64,000 bases of DNA from Oscillospiraceae bacterium (GTDB taxonomy: Bacteria; Bacillota; Clostridia; Oscillospirales; Ruminococcaceae), in the NCBI GenBank assembly GCA_017545185.1, contig JAFWQJ010000069.1:1-64000 (forward strand), in the 5' to 3' direction. Both the position numbers and the translations under genes were made by a program. The notes under the pieces are model-generated. The model was not told the DNA's origin. It did not search any database and saw only the letters and a program-made list of their open reading frames with translations. Shown one piece after another: positions 41,137-49,773 of the stretch (the first letter of the stretch is position 1; the number at the start of each line of letters is the position of its first letter).

Positions 41137-41166
41137 AAAGCACCCCGCTTGCTGCGGGGTGCTTTT
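41137..41166 (+). terminator. Terminator of the cohesin-like/dockerin gene
   Basis: A perfect 12-bp stem (41137-41148 with 41154-41165) with a 5-nt loop and T-run; A-rich on the other side, so it can also end the leftward PASTA gene. Confidence 0.88.
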
Positions 41167-41219
41167 CTGTGTTTCAGTTGTCGAGAAGAACGGGGAATGC
41201 GTTTTTCTGTTCGGCGGGC

Positions 41220-42866
41220 TCACTCGGGATCCGCCATTTGACGCTTAGAAACAGAAACGGTCAAGCGGACGCCGCTGCCCTTCCGGATGCTGCTCAGATC
41301 ACCGGGGACTGTTTCGATCACCGTGAAATCAGGCAGATCGGGGCGGTAGACATGTTTGCCGAGGATCGGCTCGCATTCCTGATCGCGGATCAGACCGATC
41401 GCTTCGTCAACCGATTTTCCGGTCAGATCCGGGAGTGAGACATACTCGCCTTTCTCCGGCTGGGAAATGAACAGCGTGACCATTCCGCGATCCCAGATCG
41501 GTTCGCCGGGTGCAGGGAACTGGGAAACTACCGTACCGGCAGGTGCATCGGAAGTTTCATCAAATACATACTCGATAGCAACATCTGAATACGAGATCGT
41601 TTTCAGTTCTTCGGGGATACCCGGAGCGTGGACGCTGACGTATTTTCCGACCATATCGGGCATATCGTCAACCGGTTCCAGTAAGCTGCCGGATCCGGCA
41701 AGCGTAACAAATACCCTTGTGCGGTCATGTCGGGGCGTATCAAAATCAAAGTCCCGCTTGATATTTGACCCGGGCTCGACAGACTGTTCCAGAATGGTTC
41801 CTTCACGCTGATCGGAAGGAACATAGCCGGCAATTGCAAATTCAACTGTATTACAGTACATGTCGTATGCGTCGCTGTACGTCATTCCGACAAGATCGGG
41901 CATTATGCCGCCGACACCGTTCGAGACATAGAGCACCACATTGCCCTGATCATTTTCTTTTATGCGGAACACAGTTCCGTAAGGTTCCTCTGTGAAATTA
42001 GACCACAAATGCAAAGGCGTGTAGCCCGCTTTCTTGATCTGGCGCGCGGCATCCTTGTAATTCATGCCGAGAACGTCCGGAATCTGCTCATTCGGCCGGA
42101 GACCGAGTGAACACTTAATGTAAATGACCTCGTTCACGGGAATCTTTGTGCCCTCCGAAACCGACTGTTCATACACAATACCGGATTCGTATTCGCTGTA
42201 TCCGCCGCCGGAAGGGATAATCATAAAGATATCGCCAAACATTTTATCGACATCTTCCTCCGAAAGCCCGACAAAATTCGGCACGGTCAGCAGATCATCA
42301 TTCTTTGCTGCGGTCGTCTGCGCCTGCTTTGCTGTGGTCTGTGCGGGCTTCGCAGTCGTCTGCGCCGCAGTTTTGTTTGTCTTTCCGGATGCCGGCGCGG
42401 CGTTCTGCGCGGCGTTTGTGTTCTGCTCCGCCGCTTTTGTGGTATCTGCCGCTGCCTGCTTCGGGGCGGCTGTTGTTTTCGCGGATGCTTTTTCTTCTGC
42501 TGCGGCTGTAACGGTCACTTTTTCCGTGACGGCCGCTGTCGTGACTTCGGCTGCGGAATCATCGGTGCTGTCGGCATCCAGTGAGATGACCGACACCTCC
42601 GAGGACTGCTCCGTAGATGCCGGATCCGGTGCCGCGAGCTTCCAGAATCCGAATACCAGTGCGGCACATGCGGCCATGCTGCCGATCACACCGGCTGCGG
42701 AGAGCAGCTTCAGTCTGCGCGGATGCTCTGCGGTAACCGGCGCTGTCTTCGCGGCTGTGATAACGCAGACGGCCTTCTGCTCTGCGGCAGGTTCGCCGTT
42801 CAGAATGCTGTCGGCCAGTGCCGGGTCGATCTGGCTGAGCGCATCAATAAATTCAATGCCTTTCAT
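41220..42866 (-). CDS. PASTA-repeat membrane protein, putative anti-sigma factor
   Basis: A 548-residue protein encoded with an ECF sigma factor, whose stop overlaps this ATG (ATGA). The cytoplasmic N-terminus (1-52) is short, followed by one membrane helix (about 54-76). A Thr/Ala-rich linker (about 80-195) leads to five PASTA domains (about 197-545), visible as VPNFVG, IPDVLG, MPDLVG, MPDMVG and LPDLTG starts. PASTA domains bind peptidoglycan fragments or beta-lactams in Ser/Thr kinases and PBPs. Here they probably sense cell-wall state and release the sigma factor; that function is inferred from the gene pair. No zinc anti-sigma motif is seen. Confidence 0.82.
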   Translation of the reverse strand: MKGIEFIDALSQIDPALADSILNGEPAAEQKAVCVITAAKTAPVTAEHPRRLKLLSAAGVIGSMAACAALVFGFWKLAAPDPASTEQSSEVSVISLDADSTDDSAAEVTTAAVTEKVTVTAAAEEKASAKTTAAPKQAAADTTKAAEQNTNAAQNAAPASGKTNKTAAQTTAKPAQTTAKQAQTTAAKNDDLLTVPNFVGLSEEDVDKMFGDIFMIIPSGGGYSEYESGIVYEQSVSEGTKIPVNEVIYIKCSLGLRPNEQIPDVLGMNYKDAARQIKKAGYTPLHLWSNFTEEPYGTVFRIKENDQGNVVLYVSNGVGGIMPDLVGMTYSDAYDMYCNTVEFAIAGYVPSDQREGTILEQSVEPGSNIKRDFDFDTPRHDRTRVFVTLAGSGSLLEPVDDMPDMVGKYVSVHAPGIPEELKTISYSDVAIEYVFDETSDAPAGTVVSQFPAPGEPIWDRGMVTLFISQPEKGEYVSLPDLTGKSVDEAIGLIRDQECEPILGKHVYRPDLPDFTVIETVPGDLSSIRKGSGVRLTVSVSKRQMADPE

Positions 42867-43432
42867 AGCAATCCCTCCTGACTAAGGTGTTTCCTGAGCT
42901 GTTTTCTGGTACGCATGAGAATCATCTTGGTATTTCCGACGCTGATGCCGCATTTCTCCGCGATCTCGCGGATCGGCAGCATCTGATAGTACCGCATCAG
43001 AAAGATTCTCCCCTGCTCCTGCGGAAGCGAACGGATGAAGGCTTCTGCCGCTGCGATCAGCTGCTTCTGATCGACGGCGTGCTCCACATCGTCTTTGCCC
43101 GCCAGCGTGCTGTCCAGTTCCTCAATTGCCTCGGCAAGCTGAGAGTCGGTTCTGCACTTTGCCTTTCCGGCCTTGTAGCGGTCAATGCTCAGGTGCCTGA
43201 CGATCGTCACCAGATAGGCGCGCAGACTGGCGGGGCGCATCGGCGGAATGGAGCTCCATACCCGCATCAGCGCGTCATTGCAGCATTCCTCTGCATCCTG
43301 CTGATTGGAAAGGATATCAAGCGAAATTTTGCGGCAGAGCCTGCCGTATTCGCGCTCAATGATCGTGAGTGCCGATTCATCGCGTTCGGTTAAAAGCTGT
43401 ATGATCTGATTTTCAGTTGTTTGTGTGCGCAC
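42863..43432 (-). CDS. ECF-type RNA polymerase sigma factor
   Basis: A 189-residue sigma factor with region 2 (EREYGRLCRKISLDILSNQQDAEECCNDALMRVWSSI) and region 4 (LPQEQGRIFLMRYYQMLPIREIAEKCGISVGNTKMILMRTRKQL). It directs RNA polymerase to a stress regulon. The start is GTG 43432, preceded by GGCGGTGATAACC. The overlapping downstream PASTA protein is its likely partner. Confidence 0.92.
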   Translation of the reverse strand: MRTQTTENQIIQLLTERDESALTIIEREYGRLCRKISLDILSNQQDAEECCNDALMRVWSSIPPMRPASLRAYLVTIVRHLSIDRYKAGKAKCRTDSQLAEAIEELDSTLAGKDDVEHAVDQKQLIAAAEAFIRSLPQEQGRIFLMRYYQMLPIREIAEKCGISVGNTKMILMRTRKQLRKHLSQEGLL

Positions 43433-43456
43433 CGGTTATCACCGCCTTTCACCTAC

Positions 43457-43484
43457 TAGGACGAGCGTCAGCAGAAAAGGTAAC
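43457..43484 (-). promoter_or_regulatory. Candidate autoregulated ECF promoter
   Basis: On the minus strand GTTACC (43479-43484) and CGTCCTA (43457-43463) are 15 bp apart, 25 bp upstream of the sigma gene. CGTC-type -10 boxes are typical of ECF promoters. The assignment rests on this one site. Confidence 0.4.
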
Positions 43485-43639
43485 AGCCGCTCAGAAAAAT
43501 TTTTTTCAGGACTGTGATTGTTCTTTTATTATAACATATCACGGAAAGGAAACGCAATGCTGTCAGAGACAAAAATCGCTGCCGTGCGGGATTCATCCGG
43601 TGATTTTCCGAATTTCATCTGTATATTTTATAAAATGTA

Positions 43640-43668
43640 TTGAAATTCTTTGGAATTTGTGGTGTAAT
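43640..43668 (+). promoter_or_regulatory. Promoter of the 43771-44298 gene
   Basis: TTGAAA (43640-43645) and TGTAAT (43663-43668), 17-bp spacer. The 286-bp gap between the divergent genes holds this and the ECF promoter only. Confidence 0.55.
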
Positions 43669-43770
43669 AGCATACGGAACGAATGCCGGATGCCTGCTGT
43701 GCACGGCCGGCGCCTGAAAGACACCTGAATATGATCGCAGATGCACTTTCCTGAACAGAAAGGAGCTGTT

Positions 43771-44298
43771 ATGACGCTTTATCAGATTCCCGGGGTCAAG
43801 GAGATGATCCGCAGCGAGCTGCCCTATGATGTCAAGAAAAAAAGCCTGATCCAGAAAATGGACGACCTGTTTGCGACGTCCTACAAGCAGACGTATATGA
43901 CGGACACGCACAGAAACAGCACGGATCTGGTTGACCGGATCTGGCTGTATGCCAGCCTGATCGACGCGGCGCTGAGCGAAAAGACAAAGTATGCGCCGGA
44001 AAAATACGGCTGCAAAAACGAATGGGAGATGACCGTGCGCTGGCTCAGATTCGAGCTCCGGCAGAGAAAGCTGCTCTCCGGGCGCATGATCCATGATGTT
44101 GCCGGGCTCTGCAGCAAGGCGGCCGATTCACTGGACTGCCTGAAGCCGGAATCCTGCGGGCAGTCGCTCGTGGACTGGATCCGGAAAAACGGAGAGAGCC
44201 TGACCGAGCTCTATGAGATCGTCAGCGACCTGCGGTTCCGGCTGAAAAATCTCGCGGAGACCTACGGGAAATATCAGCTCTCGCTGAACCCGGACTGA
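43771..44298 (+). CDS. Hypothetical helical protein
   Basis: A 175-residue soluble, mostly helical protein. No family is recognised. It has WEMTVRWLRFELRQRKL in the middle and a repeat-like series of heptads in the C-terminal half. ATG 43771 follows AAAGGAGCTGTT; the upstream ATG at 43741 has no ribosome site. It stands alone with its own promoter and terminator. Confidence 0.65.
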   Translation: MTLYQIPGVKEMIRSELPYDVKKKSLIQKMDDLFATSYKQTYMTDTHRNSTDLVDRIWLYASLIDAALSEKTKYAPEKYGCKNEWEMTVRWLRFELRQRKLLSGRMIHDVAGLCSKAADSLDCLKPESCGQSLVDWIRKNGESLTELYEIVSDLRFRLKNLAETYGKYQLSLNPD

Positions 44299-44344
44299 CC
44301 CCCGGAGCCGATGCTTCTGCTCCGCAAAAAAGCACCCGAATGCA

Positions 44345-44388
44345 CTGCCCGCCGTCCTCTGATCCGGGGATCGCGGGCAGGCTTTTTT
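44345..44388 (+). terminator. Terminator after the hypothetical gene
   Basis: CTGCCCGC/GCGGGCAG arms (44345-44352 with 44373-44380) followed by six T residues (44383-44388). Confidence 0.82.
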
Positions 44389-44459
44389 GCATACTCTCAA
44401 AAAAATAATTTTGCAGCATTTCCGCATTTGTACGCAGTGCGGATTTTCTGTCGAAACGC

Positions 44460-44488
44460 TTGATTTTCTGCCGAATATGTGCTATGAT
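44460..44488 (+). promoter_or_regulatory. Promoter of a lipoprotein gene
   Basis: TTGATT (44460-44465) and TATGAT (44483-44488), 17-bp spacer, 63 bp before the start codon. Confidence 0.6.
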
Positions 44489-44551
44489 AGAATAGCGGCG
44501 GAGCAAAAAAGAGACGCACGCCGCACAGCACATTTCAAAGGAGAGAGCAAT

Positions 44552-45292
44552 ATGAACAAAAGAGTATGGACGGCAGCGCTGCTTGCAGCGATCTGCCTGA
44601 CCGGCTGCACCTCTGCGCCGGCGGGCAGCAGTCAATCCGGGGAGAACGAAGCTGTGACCTCTGCTGCAGAAACACAGGCAGCGGAAACGGCACCGGAGCA
44701 GACCGATGCACCCGAAACAGAGGCACCGGCTGTGACGGAAGCACCTGCGGAGCCGAACGGCAGCTCCGAGGTCATCACTGAGGCGGCCAAGACGAACAAA
44801 ACGGATACCGATACGAAGATCCTGTTCAGCGAGCGCGGCCTCGAAGCCGTGCAGATCAACAGTGCGGACGGCTACGGCGAGGAGCTGAAGGTCGGTTCTG
44901 CCTATCTGGACTGGACACTGGATTCGTTCGACGGCGTGCTGGAGGACGATGCGCTGACCGTCAGCAGCATGGATGCGGATTTTACCTACGGCACCGGAAC
45001 ACTTGCCGTCAACGGCATCGTGACCGTGCTTTCACGGGATGACCCCGACAATCCGAACGCGATGTATCTGCGCGTGGACAATCAGGGCGATTTCCCGCAC
45101 TTTACCAATGATTACCGTGAGCGCGGCAGATATATCATTGAAAATTCGCGCGATGTGTTTGCGATGCTTGAGCTGAAGGAACCGCCGGTCGATGAGCAGT
45201 ATGAAGTGGCCGTATCGGTTTCCGTCACCAAGCTGCATATCCATACGGGCGGCTATGATACGATCCGCGTGACGGCGGCATCCAAGCGATAA
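44552..45292 (+). CDS. Lipoprotein with low-complexity linker
   Basis: A 246-residue lipoprotein with lipobox LTGC (Cys19). A Glu/Ala/Thr/Pro-rich linker (about 22-80) spaces a folded C-terminal domain from the membrane. The domain (about 90-245) is strand-rich with no recognised family. ATG 44552 follows AAAGGAGAGAGCAAT. It neighbours two other lipoprotein genes on the same strand, each with its own signals. Confidence 0.7.
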   Translation: MNKRVWTAALLAAICLTGCTSAPAGSSQSGENEAVTSAAETQAAETAPEQTDAPETEAPAVTEAPAEPNGSSEVITEAAKTNKTDTDTKILFSERGLEAVQINSADGYGEELKVGSAYLDWTLDSFDGVLEDDALTVSSMDADFTYGTGTLAVNGIVTVLSRDDPDNPNAMYLRVDNQGDFPHFTNDYRERGRYIIENSRDVFAMLELKEPPVDEQYEVAVSVSVTKLHIHTGGYDTIRVTAASKR

Positions 45293-45317
45293 AACCGGAT
45301 CGTTAATAAAATATCTA

Positions 45318-45346
45318 TTGTTCTTCCGGTCTGTTTGTGGTATACT
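45318..45346 (+). promoter_or_regulatory. Promoter of the GH5 gene
   Basis: TTGTTC (45318-45323) and TATACT (45341-45346), 17-bp spacer, 54 bp before the GH5 start codon. Confidence 0.65.
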
Positions 45347-45400
45347 GAATGCGGTGTACCGGAGGAATACACCGAGCTTGCAGATTACGGGAGGATTCAG

Positions 45401-46675
45401 ATGAACACAGTCAGACGGGCAGCTGTTACGGCGGCCGCTTTTGTGCTGATGCTTTTCAGCGGATGTACAGCCGCCGGAACACAGCAGAAGCCTGCGGTGC
45501 AGACCGCTGCGCCGGAAAGCTCTGCGGCACTGCCGGAGATCCCGGAGAATATTCTCGGGGAGCCGAGCAGCCTTGTGCCGGAGGTCACGGTCGATCAATA
45601 TGCAGTACCGGAGAATGCGGGTATGAATTTTGTAGAGGAACTGAAGCTGGGCTGGAATCTCGGCAATGCCTTTGACGCTGCGGATGTCAGGGCGATCACG
45701 GCAGATCACGAGCTGGATTACGAATCTGCGTGGTGCGGATGCGCAACAACGGCCGAAAATATCGCAGCGATCAAGGCGGCCGGCTTCCGCACAGTGCGCA
45801 TCCCGGTCTCGTGGCATAATCACACGGATGAAAACGACCGCATCTCCGAAGCGTGGATGAACCGCGTGAAGGAGGTCGCGGACTGGTGCGTCGGCATGGA
45901 TCTGTATGTGATCGTCAATACGCACCATGACAACAAAGAGGGCTGGTATTATCCCGATTCGGCGCATTATGCGCGGTCGGAGCAGTATCTGAAGGCGGTC
46001 TGGTCGCAGATTGCGGAGACCTTCCGCGATTACGACGAGCACCTGATCCTTGAATCCATGAACGAGCCGCGGCTGGTCGGGACCGACTACGAATGGCTGC
46101 TGGACGAGGAAAGCGAACAGTGCCGCGATGCGGTGGACTGTATCAACCGGCTGAATCAGCTGTTTGTCGATACCGTGCGCGCATCCGGCGGGCAGAATGA
46201 AACCCGCTGGCTGCTCTGCCCCGGCTATGCGGCCTCCGCGGACGGCGCCTGCAATGACGGCTTCCGCGTACCGGCAGACCCGGCCGGCAGGGTGATCGTG
46301 TCCGTCCATGCGTATACGCCCTATAATTTTGCGCTGAACAAGACCGGCACGAAGGAATGGTCGCTGGACGACGGCAGCGATACCGGCGAGATCCTGACGA
46401 TGCTGGACAGACTGTACGGCAATTTTATTCTGAACGGACAGCCGGTGCTGATCGGGGAGTTCGGCGCACTCAACAAGGATAATCTCGAAGCGCGGGTCGC
46501 ATTTTCCGCGTTTTATACGAAGGCTGCGCGGGCGCGCGGCATCTCCTGCCTGTGGTGGGACAACAATGCGTTTGCGGGCTCCGGCGAGAACTTCGGGCTG
46601 CTGTACCGGCGTGCCTCGGTGTTCAATTATCCGGAGATCGTGCAGGCATTGCTCAAGGGGAGCGAAACAGAATAA
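45401..46675 (+). CDS. GH5 family glycoside hydrolase lipoprotein (endoglucanase-like)
   Basis: A 424-residue lipoprotein (lipobox FSGC, Cys22) with a GH5 catalytic domain from about 70 to 420. Typical motifs are LKLGWNLGNAFD, FRTVRIPVSW, VNTHHD, the acid/base Glu in ESMNEPR and the nucleophile Glu in LIGEFGA. The pattern is that of GH5 subfamily 4-like endo-beta-1,4-glucanases; the exact substrate is not determined. It has no dockerin, so it acts at the cell surface rather than in a cellulosome. ATG 45401 follows GGGAGGATTCAG. The next lipoprotein gene starts 32 bp after its stop. Confidence 0.9.
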   Translation: MNTVRRAAVTAAAFVLMLFSGCTAAGTQQKPAVQTAAPESSAALPEIPENILGEPSSLVPEVTVDQYAVPENAGMNFVEELKLGWNLGNAFDAADVRAITADHELDYESAWCGCATTAENIAAIKAAGFRTVRIPVSWHNHTDENDRISEAWMNRVKEVADWCVGMDLYVIVNTHHDNKEGWYYPDSAHYARSEQYLKAVWSQIAETFRDYDEHLILESMNEPRLVGTDYEWLLDEESEQCRDAVDCINRLNQLFVDTVRASGGQNETRWLLCPGYAASADGACNDGFRVPADPAGRVIVSVHAYTPYNFALNKTGTKEWSLDDGSDTGEILTMLDRLYGNFILNGQPVLIGEFGALNKDNLEARVAFSAFYTKAARARGISCLWWDNNAFAGSGENFGLLYRRASVFNYPEIVQALLKGSETE

Positions 46676-46706
46676 TGCCGGAATCGGCTGAAAACGGGGG
46701 GCTTCT

Positions 46707-47639
46707 ATGAAACGGTTTCTTTTGGCGGCACTGGTCTGTCTGGGGGTATGGTGTCTTGCAGGCTGCGCGCAGGATCCTGCGGAAAGCGGCGGGACACAGG
46801 AAACGACGGCTGCTGCGGTCACAACAACAGCGGTGACGACGACCGTCACAACGACAAAGGCAACCACGACCGTCACGACGACGACGCAGGCACAGTATCT
46901 GCTTGCGGATGACATGGAAATGAAGATCGACCCGGGTTCCGTCCGTTCGGTCAGCTGCAGCTTTACGGTCGCCAATAAAGGCGAAGCGAACCAGCCGTAT
47001 TCCAAATGCTGGCGGATCCTCGATCCCGATACGGAAAAGGAACTGAAGCGCCTGCCGGGTGCCGATGAGACGACCGTCAGAGCAGAGGGCGTCATCGCGC
47101 CGGAGGGCGAATCTCCCGCGATCAGGGCAGACTGGGAAAAGCGCTACGGCGAGCTCCCGGACGGCACCTATCTGCTGGAGCTGGTGCTGGAGGAGGTCGC
47201 GGAGGAGCAGGATGCGAAGAAGGATGACAGCTCCGATGCGGAAAAGGAGCCGCGGATACTCCCGAAGGTTGTCCGCGCAGAGCTTGTGATCGACTCCGAG
47301 GGCTTTGTGCCGCGTGTTCACATCGACCCTGCAACGGTCACGCCGGAGGGCTGTGTGATGACGGTACGCAATTCTCCCGATGTCGGCCGGACATATTCGC
47401 TGGTCTACCGGATCTATGAGGAGGGCACGACCCGCACGCAGCTGCTCAAGGGTACGGATCTGGATGCGAAGCTTGCAGACAATTATCACATGGAGCCCGG
47501 TGAGACGCTGACGCTGAAATACAACTGGAGCGAAAAGCTCGGCTCGCTGCTGGAGGGCAATTATTCGATCGAGATCGACCTGAAGCCGGATGACGGCTCG
47601 CCTGCGGTGTCCTATATTGCACCGTTTGTGCTTAAATAA
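46707..47639 (+). CDS. Lipoprotein with two Ig-like domains
   Basis: A 310-residue lipoprotein (lipobox LAGC, Cys20) with a Thr/Val-rich linker to about 62. Two similar beta-sandwich domains (about 67-195 and 205-310) share MKIDPGSVRSVSCSFTVAN / HIDPATVTPEGCVMTVRN and WEKRYGELPDGTYLLEL / WSEKLGSLLEGNYSIEI; both resemble immunoglobulin-like folds. ATG 46707 lies behind GGGGGCTTCT. It is probably cotranscribed with the GH5 gene. Function unknown. Confidence 0.7.
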   Translation: MKRFLLAALVCLGVWCLAGCAQDPAESGGTQETTAAAVTTTAVTTTVTTTKATTTVTTTTQAQYLLADDMEMKIDPGSVRSVSCSFTVANKGEANQPYSKCWRILDPDTEKELKRLPGADETTVRAEGVIAPEGESPAIRADWEKRYGELPDGTYLLELVLEEVAEEQDAKKDDSSDAEKEPRILPKVVRAELVIDSEGFVPRVHIDPATVTPEGCVMTVRNSPDVGRTYSLVYRIYEEGTTRTQLLKGTDLDAKLADNYHMEPGETLTLKYNWSEKLGSLLEGNYSIEIDLKPDDGSPAVSYIAPFVLK

Positions 47640-47668
47640 TGCGGGATGCACCGCAGTTACGGAAAATG

Positions 47669-47709
47669 AAACAGGCACTGACTCTGAACGGTCAGTGCCT
47701 GTTTTTGAT
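47669..47709. terminator. Terminator between convergent lipoprotein and gpsA genes
   Basis: A 14-bp stem (47669-47682 with 47691-47704) followed by TTTTTGATT; A-rich on its left, so it can act both ways. Confidence 0.88.
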
Positions 47710-47767
47710 TCGTTGTGCGGCTCCGCGCCCCCCGCGGAAAACGGATGCGGGCGCTGCCGGAACGCGC

Positions 47768-48766
47768 TTAGGTCAGCTTCTCGTATTCGCGCTTCTTCGG
47801 GCGGGCGAGCAGTCCCTTGACGATCTCCTGCACATCCGCGCCCTCATAGAGCACGCTGTACAGTGCTTCGGTGATCGGCATTTCGACCTCGTAACGCTTT
47901 GCCAGACCGTATGCCGCATGACAGCAGTAATAGCCCTCGACCGTCCCGATCTGCTTCACGGCCTCCTCCGGGGAAACGCCCTGCCCGATCAGGATGCCCG
48001 CACGGCGGTTTCTCGAATGCATCGAGGTACAGGTCACGATCAGGTCACCGAGACCCGTCAGACCCGCAAAGGTATTCGTTCTGGAACCGAGTGCCGCACC
48101 AAGCCGCTCGATCTCATGCAGACCGCGCGTCATCAGAGCAGCCTTCGTGTTGTCGCCGAAGCCGAGTCCGTCCGAAATGCCTGCGCACAGCGCGACGACG
48201 TTTTTCAGCGCACCGCCCAGCTCGCAGCCGGTCACATCGTCATTGATGTAAACGCGGAAGTTCGGGGAGCTGAACCACTCCTGCACCAGATACGCAGCCA
48301 TGCGGTTTGAGGACGCCGCGACCACGCTGGTCGGAATGCCTCTGCCGACCTCCTCCGCATGGGACGGACCCGTCATCACGACATAAGCGCCGTTCGGCAG
48401 CTCCTCCGCAAAGACCTTGCTCATCAGCTTGTAGGAATCCTCCTCAATGCCCTTGCCGGCATTGACGATGACGGTTCCCTCCTGCAGATGCGGCGCGACC
48501 TTCTGACAGGTCGAACGCACAAATGTGGACGGGATCGCAAACAGCACCAGATCGCTGTCCGCGACCACGGAAATGTCCGTTGTCAGGCGGATGCCCTCCG
48601 GGATTTTGACGCCGGGCAGCTTTTCCGTCTGCTCGCGGTCGCGGCGCATTGCCTCGACCTCCTCCGGGATCGCGCTCCAGAGCGTGACCTCATGCTCCTG
48701 TGATGTATACAGCATGACTGCCAGAGCGGTGCCGAAGCCGCCGCCCAATACCGTGATATTTGCCAT
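47768..48766 (-). CDS. gpsA: Glycerol-3-phosphate dehydrogenase [NAD(P)+]
   Basis: A 332-residue enzyme that makes sn-glycerol 3-phosphate for phospholipid synthesis. The Rossmann motif is ITVLGGGFGTALAVML at the N-terminus. GPSHAEEV, the Lys of GALKNVVALCAGI and the GLGDLIVTCTS segment are all diagnostic. One small variation: the glycine motif reads GGGFGTA rather than the common GAGSWGTA. It follows plsY and DUF4177 in a leftward operon whose first gene is der. Confidence 0.95.
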   Translation of the reverse strand: MANITVLGGGFGTALAVMLYTSQEHEVTLWSAIPEEVEAMRRDREQTEKLPGVKIPEGIRLTTDISVVADSDLVLFAIPSTFVRSTCQKVAPHLQEGTVIVNAGKGIEEDSYKLMSKVFAEELPNGAYVVMTGPSHAEEVGRGIPTSVVAASSNRMAAYLVQEWFSSPNFRVYINDDVTGCELGGALKNVVALCAGISDGLGFGDNTKAALMTRGLHEIERLGAALGSRTNTFAGLTGLGDLIVTCTSMHSRNRRAGILIGQGVSPEEAVKQIGTVEGYYCCHAAYGLAKRYEVEMPITEALYSVLYEGADVQEIVKGLLARPKKREYEKLT

Positions 48767-48778
48767 GTCAGTTCCTCC

Positions 48779-48970
48779 TTAATGTTGTTTATCCAGCTCA
48801 AAGACCAGATCCATGCACTTGATCTTGCCGGCATCGGAGATCTCCGTCGGGATAAAGCCCACGTAGCGGTAGCCCTTTGCCGCATATTCCTGAATGATCT
48901 TGCGGTGTTCCTCCGATTTTGCGCCGACCAGCTTGCTGATCTTTACGTTGACAAATTCGTATTTTCGCAC
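48779..48970 (-). CDS. DUF4177 family protein
   Basis: A 63-residue protein of the DUF4177 family: YEFVNVKISKL at the start, HRKIIQEYAAKGYRYVGFIPTEI in the middle and MDLVFEL at the end. Cytoplasmic, function unknown. Lies 12 bp upstream of gpsA and 44 bp downstream of plsY. Confidence 0.82.
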   Translation of the reverse strand: MRKYEFVNVKISKLVGAKSEEHRKIIQEYAAKGYRYVGFIPTEISDAGKIKCMDLVFELDKQH

Positions 48971-49014
48971 GACGGTACCCTCCTGTTCGTTTGATCGTTA
49001 TCGTATTTGTGTGC

Positions 49015-49713
49015 TTATGCTGCCTTTTTCTCGCCGATCCTGCGCTCCGTGCCTGCCTTCAGCCGCTTGATGTTCTCGCGGTGGCTCCATACGACCAGAA
49101 ACGCCGCAATGCCGATCAGCACGGTATACAGCAGCGTGACCGGCCAGTTCGTCCCGCGCAGGAAATGCTCCAGCAGGAGCGTCACCGGAATGACGCAGAG
49201 CGTCGCGGTGCACGATGCGAGGGAAACGTACTTTGACCGCCAGAGAATGAGGCCGAAGATCGACATCAGGATCACGAAGGTCAGCGGATTGATGACGAGG
49301 AATACGCTGACGCCGACCAGTACGCCCTTGCCGCCCTTGAACCCGTGCCACAGCGGGAATACGTGCCCGAGCACGACGAACACCGCTGCGATATAGCAGA
49401 GCCAGCGGAAATTGTATGCGGCACCGGTGCCCTCCGGAAGCGGCGCCCAGCCGAGCGCTTTTCCGAGTGCCTGCGCGAGTGCCATGGCCGCCGCGCCCTT
49501 GCCGAGGTCAATGATGAGCGTCAGGATGCCGCAGCCCTTGCCGAAGCACCGCAGTACATTCGTCAGACCCGCATTGCCGCTGCCGAATTTCCGGACGTCC
49601 TCATGCTTGAACAGCCGCACGGATGCGATCGCGCCGTTCAGGCTGCCGAACAGATAACCGACTGCCGCCGCGATCAGAATGCTGACCGCATAACCGAAAA
49701 AAGTTCCCTGCAT
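49015..49713 (-). CDS. plsY: Acyl-phosphate:glycerol-3-phosphate acyltransferase
   Basis: A 232-residue polytopic membrane enzyme that transfers the acyl group from acyl-phosphate to glycerol 3-phosphate. The three active-site segments are recognisable: SLNGAIASVRLF near 24-35, FGSGNAGLTNVLRCFGK near 43-59, and WHGFKGGKGVLVGVS near 118-132. Pairs functionally with gpsA downstream. Confidence 0.95.
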   Translation of the reverse strand: MQGTFFGYAVSILIAAAVGYLFGSLNGAIASVRLFKHEDVRKFGSGNAGLTNVLRCFGKGCGILTLIIDLGKGAAAMALAQALGKALGWAPLPEGTGAAYNFRWLCYIAAVFVVLGHVFPLWHGFKGGKGVLVGVSVFLVINPLTFVILMSIFGLILWRSKYVSLASCTATLCVIPVTLLLEHFLRGTNWPVTLLYTVLIGIAAFLVVWSHRENIKRLKAGTERRIGEKKAA

Positions 49714-49773
49714 AAAAAGATCATGCTCCCAGTTTATAAGTTTTTCCTGCGGGATCCCGCAAAACAGTCTGTC

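Noticed and set aside
45032..47095. Long minus-strand frame (687 codons)
   Set aside because: It is antisense to the GH5 enzyme and flanking lipoprotein, which have clear motifs, signal peptides and ribosome sites; long shadows are common in this GC-rich DNA.
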